Under the pieces are notes generated by a model. That model searched no databases and was not told the origin of the DNA. It was given only the letters and a program-made list of their open reading frames with translations. A stretch of DNA of 64,000 nucleotides from Synechococcales cyanobacterium C42_A2020_086 (GTDB taxonomy: Bacteria; Cyanobacteriota; Cyanobacteriia; Elainellales; Elainellaceae). A program made the translations under genes and the position numbers. How positions within the stretch are numbered: the stretch's first letter is position 1; the number at the start of each line of letters is the position of its first letter. Positions 7,850 to 17,197 of the stretch are shown in pieces. The stretch lies in assembly GCA_015272325.1 (NCBI GenBank), contig JACYLU010000002.1, positions 310,001-374,000 of the forward strand, written 5' to 3'.

Positions 7850-10800
7850 TTATCGGGAAGCCAACAGTCCGCCCAATGCTGACACCCCTGCCGACACTAG
7901 TGCCGTTGCAAATAGCCACCATGCCGCCGCTGCCGCCGCTTTACGGGTTTCTTCCATCTGCTTTTGTGTTTGCAGCTTTACTGCTTCTAGACGCCGTTGC
8001 GCTTCAAGCTGGATTCGCTCGGCCCGCTGTAGCACACTAGTCCGCGCCGATTCGATCTGGTCAATAATTCGGTTGGCGTCAGCCTCCGAAATATCATCCC
8101 GCGAGCTGAGTAAGGCCACTAAAGTGCCTCGATCAACCTGGGCAAGCCGTCCTCGCAAAGCCTCGAAGCCGGCCTGCGGATCGTCAAACAGTTGCCGAAT
8201 GTCGCGCTTGATGCCGTCGTAGTTCAACTCGGGACGATTTAGCGAGTTGAGGTAGTTGCGGATGCGAGCAAAGATTCGCTCGATGACCGACTGAATGCGA
8301 TACTGCACCTGCCGGATCTGGGCCAGAGCCTGATCGCGCACTGCTTCAATTTGTGCCACAATCCGTTCGGCTTCTTCGGGGGTCATGTCTTGCCGTTGGC
8401 TCAGCAGGGCAATCAGGGTGGAGCGGTCCATTCGCGATAGTCGCTCGCCTAGATTTTGCAGCCCTAGGCGCGGAGACTGCATCAGCAGTTGCAGGTCGCG
8501 TTTAATTCCCTCTGGATTCAACTCCTCTTTATCAGTATTACGCAGATAGTCTTCCAGGGTTGATTCAAAGTCGAGAACCTGCTGCTGTGTACGCAGTGCA
8601 AGGCGACGAGGAGCACGGATCAGCTGCTGGATAGCGTGTTGGATATCGTCAATCGTTTGATTGATTTGCTCTTCACTCAGATCCTGCCGCTGGCTTAAGA
8701 GCTGCACTAATGTGTCGCGATCAATTCGCGATAGGCGATGCCGCAAAGCCGCCGCTCCTTCTTTGGGATCGGACAAGAGCGTCTTCAGGTCGCGCTGAAT
8801 GCCTTCCGGGTTCAACTCTTCCCGTTGGGTGCGCCGCAGATAGTCCGCGAGTTTAGCTAGGGTCTGGTCGTAGCTCTCTTTTGCCGTGCTGATAACGGCA
8901 CGTGGCGCGTTCAGAACGGAATACCAGCTCGATTCCACCTGATCCAAAACTTGATTAATTTCTGCCTCGCTTAGGTCGCCCCGCTGCGTCAGCAGTTGCA
9001 CTAGCGTATCGCGATCAAATTGAGCGGCCCGCTGGCGTAGGGCAGAGAATCCGAGCTGCGGATCGTTGAGCAGCAACTGCACATCACGCCGGATGCCTTC
9101 CGGGTTCAGCTCTGCCTTGCCTGTGTTGCGGAGATAGGCTTCTAGCCGCTGCTGGGTTTCGCTCAATCGCTGTTTGGCTTGCTCATTCAGCGACTGCGAC
9201 TCAAACAACACCCGATCCCGTGTCCGCTCTAGCGCATCCAGAATTGCTTCTCCTTCCGACTGAGTTAGGTTCTGGCGCTGCTGCAATCGCCGCGCTAAAT
9301 ACGCCCGATCATAGGGAGCTAGCCGCACGCTGAGGGTTTCGTAATCCGCATCGGTATCTTCAAGCAACGCCTGGAACGCCGGCACCGTGTCGGTAGACAT
9401 CATCTGCTCTTTGGGCGTTGTGGATAGGTAAATGTCGATACGCTGCCGCTGGTCGCTGACAATTTCGCGTTCGCGGGCTGCTTTGGCAGTCGTCAACACC
9501 TCTTGGCGAATCAGTTCTAGTTGGTTGACAATTTCCTGAATTCGCGACTGGGTAAACACCCCCCGTGAGGTCAGCAGCTCTGCAAACCACCGCCGATCAA
9601 GCTGCGACACCTGCTCGATTACAGCTTGAGGATCGGCAGCCGGGTCGTATAGTAAATCGCGGAAGTCGCGGTCGATGGCTTCGCGCGTCATCTGCCACGA
9701 GTAGGTATTGAGCAAATAATTCTCGACATCCGTGCGAATTGGATTGGCCTCCCAATCAGCATCGTGAAGCAACGCTTGTGCCTGCTCGGTTACCTGCTCT
9801 GAGGTCGATTTCAAACGGTCTATGATCTTCTGAATATCTAAATCGGATAGATCGGTTCGTCCAACCAACAATCCCATCAGGGTATTCAGCCCCGATTGCA
9901 GAGTCTGCTGCATCACGCCAGCCGTCTGAGACGGTGCGCCCTCTCCCTGGGAACTGCTCATTAACCCGGTGGCTCGCTCGCGCTCTGCTAAAAGGCGATC
10001 CACTTTGGCGTTGAGTTCATCTAGCTTTAATTGTCCTGGCTGAGTCGAGCGCAGGTAGTCAATCAGCTCACTGACCTGATCTCGCTGCTGGCGTTTGCCT
10101 AGGGTTTCATTCCAAGTGGCTTGAAGCAGGTCGGCAATCCGGTTCACGTCTTGCTTAGAAAAGTCAGTGCGACGACTCACCAGATCGACAAAGGTTTGCC
10201 GGTCGATTTGGCTGAGCTGCCCGCTATCAGCCAGGCTGGCAATTTCGGGATCGTTCAGCAGCTCTTGAAAATCTTGCCGAATGCGGCTGAGATCGAACTG
10301 CGGCAGGCGTAGCTCGTTGATGTACTCTTCAATCGATTCGCGAATGCTGGCTGGATCTAGACCCGACCCCAACTCGTTGCGAACTGCGGCAGCCACTGCT
10401 TCCGCTGTAGAAACCATTTGCCGCTTAGCCGCCTGACCGCCGATAGCAGCCGTAGCCGTACCCAAAATAGTCTGAAACCCACTGGTGGCGGCCTGCACTA
10501 CCGAGCCAATGAGCGAACCGACGGTGGTTGAACTCACCCACACCAGCAGCGAAAAGTAGGCTGCCCAAATCACTAAGCCAATAATGGCTCCCAACTGCGG
10601 TGCCGTCACCAAACTCAGCTGCACGGCCAAATAGCAGGCAAAAAACAGCGCTAAGCTGACGCTGATCAGGGTCCAAATTCCAACGCCTAAACCGATCTTG
10701 CGGATGGTTTCTCCGACACTGCTATTGTCTCGGTCATCGCTGGAGGAGGACCCCTGCCCCAAAACAGAAATGCCAGCCGCTACCGACAAATTGGTGAGTA

Positions 10801-10990
10801 GCAACTGGATGGCAAAGGCTAATAGAATTCCCGAGATTAAAGCAATAAAAAACTGAGGCCCTGAAAATAGAACTGAGGTTTGCTCAGGTGTTACGGGGGT
10901 CACAGGTTGGACTGGAACCTGGGTAAGCCACAGCAACCTATTCCATCCAGACAGGGTCGCTTCTAGAGTCGTTTCGATGGATTGAATCAT
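7850..10990 (-). CDS. Large repeat-built membrane protein of unknown function
   Basis: 1046 residues. Residues 1-190 hold three to four membrane helices (about 45-66, 101-128, 133-154). Then come helical repeats, best seen in the last four at about residues 615-990. Each unit of about 95 residues contains L..YLRNT, then ELNPEGI.RDLQLLL, and ends D+.TLV.LLSQR.DLSE....I.D.IE; earlier, more diverged copies fill residues 220-600. A C-terminal helix (AAWWLFATALVSAGVSALGG) anchors the end. The tail and the R.DLSE motif resemble a loose group of bacterial membrane proteins with PhnA-like annotations. Start ATG 10990 has TTAGGAGAAGAC directly upstream. I infer an envelope scaffold, not an enzyme. Confidence 0.78.
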   Translation of the reverse strand: MIQSIETTLEATLSGWNRLLWLTQVPVQPVTPVTPEQTSVLFSGPQFFIALISGILLAFAIQLLLTNLSVAAGISVLGQGSSSSDDRDNSSVGETIRKIGLGVGIWTLISVSLALFFACYLAVQLSLVTAPQLGAIIGLVIWAAYFSLLVWVSSTTVGSLIGSVVQAATSGFQTILGTATAAIGGQAAKRQMVSTAEAVAAAVRNELGSGLDPASIRESIEEYINELRLPQFDLSRIRQDFQELLNDPEIASLADSGQLSQIDRQTFVDLVSRRTDFSKQDVNRIADLLQATWNETLGKRQQRDQVSELIDYLRSTQPGQLKLDELNAKVDRLLAERERATGLMSSSQGEGAPSQTAGVMQQTLQSGLNTLMGLLVGRTDLSDLDIQKIIDRLKSTSEQVTEQAQALLHDADWEANPIRTDVENYLLNTYSWQMTREAIDRDFRDLLYDPAADPQAVIEQVSQLDRRWFAELLTSRGVFTQSRIQEIVNQLELIRQEVLTTAKAAREREIVSDQRQRIDIYLSTTPKEQMMSTDTVPAFQALLEDTDADYETLSVRLAPYDRAYLARRLQQRQNLTQSEGEAILDALERTRDRVLFESQSLNEQAKQRLSETQQRLEAYLRNTGKAELNPEGIRRDVQLLLNDPQLGFSALRQRAAQFDRDTLVQLLTQRGDLSEAEINQVLDQVESSWYSVLNAPRAVISTAKESYDQTLAKLADYLRRTQREELNPEGIQRDLKTLLSDPKEGAAALRHRLSRIDRDTLVQLLSQRQDLSEEQINQTIDDIQHAIQQLIRAPRRLALRTQQQVLDFESTLEDYLRNTDKEELNPEGIKRDLQLLMQSPRLGLQNLGERLSRMDRSTLIALLSQRQDMTPEEAERIVAQIEAVRDQALAQIRQVQYRIQSVIERIFARIRNYLNSLNRPELNYDGIKRDIRQLFDDPQAGFEALRGRLAQVDRGTLVALLSSRDDISEADANRIIDQIESARTSVLQRAERIQLEAQRRLEAVKLQTQKQMEETRKAAAAAAWWLFATALVSAGVSALGGLLASR

Positions 10991-11221
10991 GTCTTCTCCT
11001 AAGCACCAGGGGTCCTCTGCCAACGTGATCGAAAATCGGCATCAAATGAGCCAATCTCACGAGCATATAGACTTCGGTAGTATCAGAATGGCGTGCTGAC
11101 CCAAAATCAGCATCTTTCTCAGGAAAGAAGTAGCGCCTTTGCTCTCCGAATTGCCCTTGGAGTGACCCAGTCAGGATAGATTGGGCACTGGTTAAATAGC
11201 TCACTCCCCATCCTGACTCGG

Positions 11222-13039
11222 CTACGCCAACAACTCCCCGGTTTCCTGTAAGGTATGGAGCCGATGGTAGATACCGCCGTGGTTCAACAGCTCATCGTGA
11301 CTGCCGATTTCTACAATTCGTCCTTGATCGAGGACCACAATTTTGTCGGCTTCTCGTACGGTGCTGAGGCGATGCGCAATGATGATCGTGGTCCGGGTGC
11401 CCAAAATACTCTTCATGGCTAGCTGAATAGAGCGCTCGGATTCATAATCCAGGCTGGAGGTCGCTTCATCGAAGACGAGTACATCGGGATCCATCAGCAA
11501 TGCTCGGGCAATGCCTAGTCGCTGCCGCTGCCCGCCCGACAGGCGAACACCGCGTTCCCCAACCACAGTGTGGTAGCCCTTGGGCAGCAGATGGATGAAC
11601 TCATCGACGCGAGCCACGTGGCAAGCAGCCTGCACATCTGCAAATGAAGCCTTGGGGTTACCGTAGATCAGGTTGTCTAACAACGTTCCGTTGAAGACAT
11701 CTACTTCTTGATGCACGATGGCTAGCCGCCTGCGATAGCCGCTAATGTCGAGGTTGCGAATGTCCTGCCCGTCTATAAGTATTCGCCCCGACTGTGGCTC
11801 GAAGTAGCGAAACAGTAGTTTGACCAGGGTCGATTTTCCTGAGCCAGAGCGCCCCACTAACGCCACGGTTTGACGGGGTTCCACCAGTAAATGGATCGAC
11901 TGCAGCACTGGCCGCTCGGCGTCGTAGCCAAAGCTGACCTGCTCAAAATGCAGTTTGCCCGTGAACTGGTAATGACGTACTGCGTCAGGACTATCGGCAA
12001 GGCTGGCTGCATCGCTACCCTGCGGTAGCTGCATGAACTCATGAAAGCGAGTCATTGAGGCATAGCGACGAGCAAACACCTCGGCTAAAACACTGATGGG
12101 TTCGAGTTCGGCGTAAGCCATGCTAGACACCGTGAGTGTAGTAACAAAATGCCCCAGGGAAATGCGCCCCTGTAACGTGGCCCACAATGTCAGTGCCAGC
12201 ACCACAAACACCGACGCTTCAATGATGAGTCGTTGCCAGGAGAACAGCGTAATGTATCCTTTGTGAATGCGGTAGTCTACAAACAAAAACTCCCGCTGCA
12301 GGCGCTGCTGTTGCCGCTTCAGCTCATAGGCTTCGGTTGCAAACGCCTTGACTGTCTTGATATTAGTGATGATTTCGGAGGTACGACTCTCGGTATGTTC
12401 CATATACCGATCGAGAATTTCCTCCTGACGAATCAGGCGGCGCAAATGCTTCAACGTAAAGCCCAAGATCAACACAAACGACAGCAGAAACAGCAGCGCA
12501 ATCCGCCACTCGATTAGCGAAATCAGCACAAAAATGCCGATAACGCGAAAGATTTTGGGAATCATCTGCCCGGCAATTTCCGGGTAGGTCCAAGTATGGT
12601 TCGATAATCCCCGTGCTACCCGTCCGGAGATGCGGCCTGCATTGTTTTCGTCGTAGTATTCCAGAGGTAGGGTGAGGATCTGAGCAATCGCCCGTGCGGT
12701 GTGATCTCGGCGACTGCGCAGCGAGATGTCCCAATGGAACCAAGGGCCCAACCACGGCTGAATCGGAGCGCGAACCACCGTGACGACGAAAATAATTGCC
12801 AACAGCACGATCACTGCGAGGGTCGAGGTTGCTGGACGCTGCACCGCTTGGGCGACTGAATTCACAATGGACTGGAGCGGCGCATCCAGTGCCTGATCCG
12901 ACAGCAAGTTCAGCAGTTGTCCGATAATGTAGGGCACGGTGAGGTCAATGATTTCAAACAAACTACTGGCAGCAATGCTGAACACAGCTAACCCCCAGTA
13001 GGAACGGTAGTACTGCACAAGATCGCGAAAATTTGCCAT
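11222..13039 (-). CDS. ABC exporter, fused permease and ATPase
   Basis: A 605-residue half-transporter of the type I exporter (MsbA/MDR-like) class. Six membrane helices fill residues 1-310. The ATPase has Walker A GRSGSGKST, signature LSGGQRQR, Walker B VLVFDEATS and the H-loop IIAHRLSTV. It should act as a dimer exporting a lipid, peptide or glycan; the substrate cannot be read from the sequence. Start ATG 13039 has GGAGG 6 bases upstream, favoured over an upstream in-frame start at 13063. It lies 231 bases upstream of the repeat-protein gene on the same strand. Confidence 0.92.
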   Translation of the reverse strand: MANFRDLVQYYRSYWGLAVFSIAASSLFEIIDLTVPYIIGQLLNLLSDQALDAPLQSIVNSVAQAVQRPATSTLAVIVLLAIIFVVTVVRAPIQPWLGPWFHWDISLRSRRDHTARAIAQILTLPLEYYDENNAGRISGRVARGLSNHTWTYPEIAGQMIPKIFRVIGIFVLISLIEWRIALLFLLSFVLILGFTLKHLRRLIRQEEILDRYMEHTESRTSEIITNIKTVKAFATEAYELKRQQQRLQREFLFVDYRIHKGYITLFSWQRLIIEASVFVVLALTLWATLQGRISLGHFVTTLTVSSMAYAELEPISVLAEVFARRYASMTRFHEFMQLPQGSDAASLADSPDAVRHYQFTGKLHFEQVSFGYDAERPVLQSIHLLVEPRQTVALVGRSGSGKSTLVKLLFRYFEPQSGRILIDGQDIRNLDISGYRRRLAIVHQEVDVFNGTLLDNLIYGNPKASFADVQAACHVARVDEFIHLLPKGYHTVVGERGVRLSGGQRQRLGIARALLMDPDVLVFDEATSSLDYESERSIQLAMKSILGTRTTIIIAHRLSTVREADKIVVLDQGRIVEIGSHDELLNHGGIYHRLHTLQETGELLA

Positions 13040-13260
13040 AACGGGCCTCCTAACCTGGGGCAATGAGCCAAAAATGCAGCCTGAACGTAGCCCTGAGCCA
13101 TCGCTTCAGCAAGCTGTCAATGCCATTGGTGACAACCATTTAGTGAAACATCAGGTGAGACATTACACCCATGGCTGACTGCTGGAGGAACCTAGCGCTG
13201 CCGCTGAGTCGCAGCAGGACAGCCCAACCGTGCAATGAATCCCGGAAGGAACAGGGACCG

Positions 13261-13296
13261 TTCAGAGACTGTTCAGAGACTATTCAGAAAAGACTG
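13261..13296. repeat. Tandem near-repeat TTCAGAGACTG
   Basis: TTCAGAGACTG (13261-13271), TTCAGAGACTA (13272-13282) and TTCAGAAAAGACTG (13283-13296) run head to tail. Confidence 0.82.
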
Positions 13297-13439
13297 TTGA
13301 GAGAAAAAGCCAGTACCCGCTAGCGCTTTGCTGTACCGGGAATCAATCCCATCATGACCATGGCAGGATGATGTGAATAATGTCTCAGCATTGTAACATG
13401 TATGTAGTATACCTGTTAAGGTAAAGCGCAAAAGACCAT

Positions 13440-13465
13440 GAAAAAGCAGCCCGGTTAGGACTGCT
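13440..13465 (-). terminator. Rho-independent terminator of the small membrane peptide gene
   Basis: On the minus strand AGCAGTCC, loop TAACC, GGGCTGCT (one G-T pair) is followed by a T run. It sits about 140 bases downstream of the 46-residue peptide gene. Confidence 0.72.
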
Positions 13466-13603
13466 CGCGTGAACCCTGTGAATTAGGCAGTGAATCAGGC
13501 GGAATGAATTTCAAGATTGGCTCAGGGCTGCCAACTGCCCTGCTGGCACTATTAGCGTCAAATGAATAGCGGCAGCAAATCACTGGTTGCTGCATTGGCC
13601 GAA

Positions 13604-13744
13604 CTAACTTAGTGCGTAGGCAGAACGCAGCGCCCAGAGAATCAGAAAAGCAATTGCTCCCAGAATCAAGACACCCGAGAGCATCACGACGAGCGGACTG
13701 TCCGCCCCTCTAAACTTCATGATTCCTCGATTTAATTCAGTCAT
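13604..13744 (-). CDS. Small single-pass membrane protein
   Basis: A 46-residue protein: a short polar N-terminus with NRGIMKFRGADSP, then one membrane helix (about residues 19-40, VVMLSGVLILGAIAFLILWAL). ATG 13744 is chosen because it directly precedes this compact unit and AGGA lies about 10 bases upstream; the frame is open further but reads poorly. It resembles the small single-helix proteins of cyanobacterial thylakoid complexes, but I cannot name it. A terminator at 13440 supports it as a real transcription unit. Confidence 0.7.
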   Translation of the reverse strand: MTELNRGIMKFRGADSPLVVMLSGVLILGAIAFLILWALRSAYALS

Positions 13745-14122
13745 TTTGCTAGGTCCTCTTAATAGGTCCTCTTCTAAAAAAGCAAACAAAAAAGCCAAAA
13801 CAAGCTTAACTAGCGCAGTGGAGATGTCATCTAGATTACGGCTTGGTACGGTCAAGCAACAGCCAAGTGGACATTGCTGATCTTCAACCCAATTTTAGCG
13901 GCGGTTCTGGCAAATCAGAAGTTAGGTGGTACACTTTAAGAATTTCTTCCAGAGAGCTTGTACAGTTATTGTTGCTTCTCGCACAGGGATGCCCTACATA
14001 GTTATGATGCCGATGATGCCGCCTCCAGCAGAAGAGCATCATGGCGTTTCTGCAAGTCGGTTTGCGGGAATCTTGGATCGAGAAACCAGGTTCAGCAAAC
14101 AGCCCGGCAGGAGTAAAACCAA
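13745..14122. other. Divergent promoter spacer
   Basis: 378 bases between the divergent small-peptide and SGNH genes; it must hold both promoters. No further gene or clear repeat was seen. Confidence 0.4.
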
Positions 14123-15085
14123 GTGAATAGTGTCTTGATACTGGTGAGCGGCATCGTTGTCCTTCTGCTGCTAGAGGGCGGCTTGCGGTGGGGGGTTGGC
14201 TTGGGTAATCCGCTGCTGTATGTGGCTGATCCGCAGATCGGGTACTTGCTTGCTCCTAAACAGCAAACTCGACGCTTTGGCAAGCGCATTGCTATCAATG
14301 CCTATTCCATGCGGAGTCCCGAGATCAGCCCAACCCGACCGGCTCGCACATGGCGCGTCTTACTGTTAGGGGACTCCATTGCCAATGGTGGCTGGTGGAC
14401 CGATCAACACCAGACGATTTCTGCCCTGATACAGCAGCAGCTCCAGGCCTCGTTGCCCGAAGACCAACGGGTGGAAGTCCTAAATGCCTCAGCCAATTCC
14501 TGGGGACCGCGTAACGAGTTGGCCTACGTGCAGCGCTTCGGCAGTTTTGAGTCGCAAGTGATTGTGCTACTGCTCAATACCGATGATTTGTTCGCCGCTG
14601 CGCCCAGTTCGCTGAAGGTGGGACGGGACCTAAATTATCCTGATCGCAAACCAGCGCTAGCGTTGATTGAGCTGTGGCATCGCTATTGGTTCAAGCTGCA
14701 GTTTCGGACCGCTCAGGCGGTTTCTGAAGCAGATGCTGCCCTCGGTAGTGCCGATGGCGATCGAGTTGGACTAAACTTGGCTGCCATCCAGCAGCTTCAG
14801 GAGTTGGCACACCGCCACCACAGCCACCTCATCGTGGGGATCACGCCCCTGCGACGGGAGGTGAGCGCAGCGGGGTCACGCAACTACGAACAGCAAGCAC
14901 AGCAACGGCTGCAGGACATGACGAGCGCTGCGGCAATTCCTCTTGTCGATTTTTTACCAATTTTCAAAGCGTTAGAGCAGCCCCAGTCTCTCTATCAAGA
15001 CTCTATTCATCTCAATGGCTTAGGTAATCTAATCGTTAGCCATTATTTAACCCAAGCCATTAGTTCACATTTGTCTGGACCATAA
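14123..15085 (+). CDS. SGNH/GDSL-family hydrolase, membrane-anchored
   Basis: 320 residues starting at GTG 14123 with CAGGAG about 10 bases upstream. An N-terminal helix (LILVSGIVVLLLLEGGL) is followed by the SGNH signature: block I GDS at residues 83-85 (LLLGDSIANGG), a likely block III Asn in NASANSWGP, and the catalytic Asp/His pair D293-H296 in DSIHLNGLGN. Members are esterases or O-acyl transferases acting on glycans and lipids. Position at the head of a flippase/sulfotransferase block suggests removal or addition of acyl groups on a surface polysaccharide (inference). Confidence 0.85.
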   Translation: MNSVLILVSGIVVLLLLEGGLRWGVGLGNPLLYVADPQIGYLLAPKQQTRRFGKRIAINAYSMRSPEISPTRPARTWRVLLLGDSIANGGWWTDQHQTISALIQQQLQASLPEDQRVEVLNASANSWGPRNELAYVQRFGSFESQVIVLLLNTDDLFAAAPSSLKVGRDLNYPDRKPALALIELWHRYWFKLQFRTAQAVSEADAALGSADGDRVGLNLAAIQQLQELAHRHHSHLIVGITPLRREVSAAGSRNYEQQAQQRLQDMTSAAAIPLVDFLPIFKALEQPQSLYQDSIHLNGLGNLIVSHYLTQAISSHLSGP

Positions 15086-15631
15086 AACCCTCAGTACTGT
15101 AATTGAGGCCCGTGCAATTACACAAGAGTACAGTCCAGAAATTTATCCAAAAATTATTGAGCGAACCGTGTAGATGAGGGACGTGTAAAGTTTCCCATTT
15201 TGTCCTGGTGGCCTCTAGAGGCATATCCTATTCTCACATGAGTATCTGGGTCTCCGGCTTTGACGAAGCTCCGATAACGGATCAAGACTTGAAGCGATGG
15301 AGATGGGCTTGCGGCCCAACGGCTTGCCGCAGCCGGCTTTAGCGTGACTAAATATAGCTCGCAGGGTGCTCTTTGCAGGGACGTTCGGGTCGTTCGGGTG
15401 TCGTTGCCTTAAGCGACGCTGCACTAGGGTATTGTCCCGTGCGCACAACCGAATTGAGTTGGATGATTCCCATGGTGTCTACTTCAATAGTGTGCTGATG
15501 CTTCACCCGAAGCTTCGGCCGATTTGGCAGCGGTGTGCTGTCCTTGATCGAGAGCCTACTCACTTGCACGCAAGACCTGCACTCCAGAGTAGGCACAATA
15601 TGACCAAGTCATTCTTCCTGCCCCGACAACC
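15086..15631. other. Hairpin-rich spacer before the flippase gene
   Basis: 546 bases with several short hairpins (TGGGC/GCCCA and CGGCT/AGCCG around 15305-15342) and a doubled CGTTCGGGT at 15382-15399. I compared minus-strand translations with TnpB tails and found no match. No gene can be supported. Confidence 0.45.
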
Positions 15632-16978
15632 ATGACCTCCCTAGAAAAGCTGGCCATTCGCGGCGCTGTTTGGACGTTCGTGGGCTATGGATCCAGCCAG
15701 ATACTCAGGTTTATCGGTAACCTCATTCTGACCCGCCTGCTTGTGCCAGAACTGTTTGGGTTAATGGCGCTAGTTTATACCTTTATTACCGGGCTGAATC
15801 TGTTTTCCGATATTGGTATCCGTCCTAGTATTATCCAGAATCAGCGCGGCGATGATCCTGTTTTTCTCAATACTGCCTGGACACTGCAGGTGATTCGGGG
15901 ATGGATCCTCTGGTTCTGCTGCTTTCTGGTCGCGCTGCCGGTCTCTCGATTCTACGAAGAGCCAAGACTACTATGGCTGCTCCCCCTTGTTGGGGCGACG
16001 GCGGCCATTGAAGGCTTCAGCTCAACGGCACTAGCTACCCTGAGTCGCAATGTTGCCGTTGCCAAGCTGACAGTTTTCGAAGTAGGTGTCCAAGTTGCAT
16101 CGCTGCTAGTGACTGTTCTCTGGGCCTATTTTGACCGCTCCATTTGGGCGCTGGTAGGCGGCAGCCTGTTTGCCAGCCTGTTCCGAGTGATTTGGAGCTA
16201 CCAAATCGAACCCGGCGTCAGCAATCGTTTTGCTTGGGACAAAAGCGCCCTCACCGATTTGACTCAATTTGGACGCTGGATTTTTCTCTCGACAGCGATG
16301 ACGTTTTTGGCCACCCAAGCCGACCGCCTGATCCTGGGCAAGCTATTTTCCCTGGACATGCTGGGCGTGTATACCGTCGCCTTTGCCTTTGCCGACTTGC
16401 CCAACGCGATCATCACTCAAATCAACGGCAAGGTGATTTTTCCCATCGTGTCGCGACGGGCCGACTTACCCCGTCATAGCCTGCGGCAAAAAATTTTGCA
16501 GAAGCGCCTACCGCTCCTGCTGGGGCTAGCAATCCTGATCGCGCTGCTCAGTAGCTTCGGGGATGTGCTGATTCATACGCTGTATGACACGCGATATCGG
16601 GATGCCGCATGGATGCTGTCCATTTTGGTGCTGGGAATTTGGTTTCTGGCGATCTCTCGGACTATTCACTCCTCGCTATTGGCGGTTGGCAAACCGATCT
16701 ATGGGGCGTTTGGGTTCATGCTGAAATTTCTTTACCTGCTCGGTGCTGTTCCGTTGGGTTTCGCTCAGTTCGGAGCCGTCGGCGCAATTGTAGCTATGGC
16801 GTTTAGCGATCTGCCCTTCTACAGCGTCATTAGCTATGGCGCTTGGCGAGAAAAACTAGCTACTACTAGGCAAGACATTTTAGTAACTCTGCTGTTGATT
16901 GGGTTGCTCATTAGTTTAGGAGCCGGACGAGCGCTATTGGGATTTGGATCGCCATTCCATCCAATAACGGGTACATGA
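15632..16978 (+). CDS. Oligosaccharide flippase (Wzx/MATE-like)
   Basis: A 448-residue membrane protein with about 12-13 helices, opening SLEKLAIRGAVWTFVGYG, and with the family's Gln/Arg-rich first loop (RLLVPELFGLMAL, GIRPSIIQNQRGDDP). It belongs to the polysaccharide-export flippase group, which turns lipid-linked glycan units across the plasma membrane. The usual length is 420-480 residues. Two sulfotransferase genes follow, which suggests its cargo is later or concurrently sulfated. The spacers on both sides are unusually long and A+T-rich on the right. Confidence 0.9.
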   Translation: MTSLEKLAIRGAVWTFVGYGSSQILRFIGNLILTRLLVPELFGLMALVYTFITGLNLFSDIGIRPSIIQNQRGDDPVFLNTAWTLQVIRGWILWFCCFLVALPVSRFYEEPRLLWLLPLVGATAAIEGFSSTALATLSRNVAVAKLTVFEVGVQVASLLVTVLWAYFDRSIWALVGGSLFASLFRVIWSYQIEPGVSNRFAWDKSALTDLTQFGRWIFLSTAMTFLATQADRLILGKLFSLDMLGVYTVAFAFADLPNAIITQINGKVIFPIVSRRADLPRHSLRQKILQKRLPLLLGLAILIALLSSFGDVLIHTLYDTRYRDAAWMLSILVLGIWFLAISRTIHSSLLAVGKPIYGAFGFMLKFLYLLGAVPLGFAQFGAVGAIVAMAFSDLPFYSVISYGAWREKLATTRQDILVTLLLIGLLISLGAGRALLGFGSPFHPITGT

Positions 16979-17197
16979 TAAATCGATAAATGAGCAATTA
17001 GATGAATGGCAATGGGATTTGAAGGTATAGATAAACGTTAAACCAAATGGAGTGGATATAGTCAGTCAAAGCATACAGCACATTGTATATTTCAAACAAA
17101 AACTACAATGAAACATGTAGTGAATGGCTTATACAATAAAAACTGTTTGCTCTTTCATCTATTCCTCTAAGCATTCATTAACCTATAGGAGAGCAAA

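Larger units (their letters stand above)
13040..13603. other. Spacer with tandem repeats and a terminator
   Basis: 564 bases upstream of the ABC exporter and downstream of the 46-residue peptide gene. It holds the repeat at 13261 and the terminator at 13440. Otherwise no gene is seen. Confidence 0.5.

Noticed and set aside
10938-11204. Minus-strand frame overlapping the start of the repeat protein gene
   Set aside because: Different frame, no ribosome site, no domain; the repeat protein start is well supported.
3609-15228. Twelve bases AGAGGCATATCC shared by the spacers at 3609-3620 and 15217-15228, suggesting a dispersed element
   Set aside because: Flanks do not match, and many chance pairs of 12-mers are expected in 64 kb.
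15215-15596. Minus-strand frames before the flippase gene as the remains of a TnpB-type transposase
   Set aside because: No zinc-finger, DDE or RuvC-like motif is present and the frames are poor; hairpins alone do not prove an insertion sequence.
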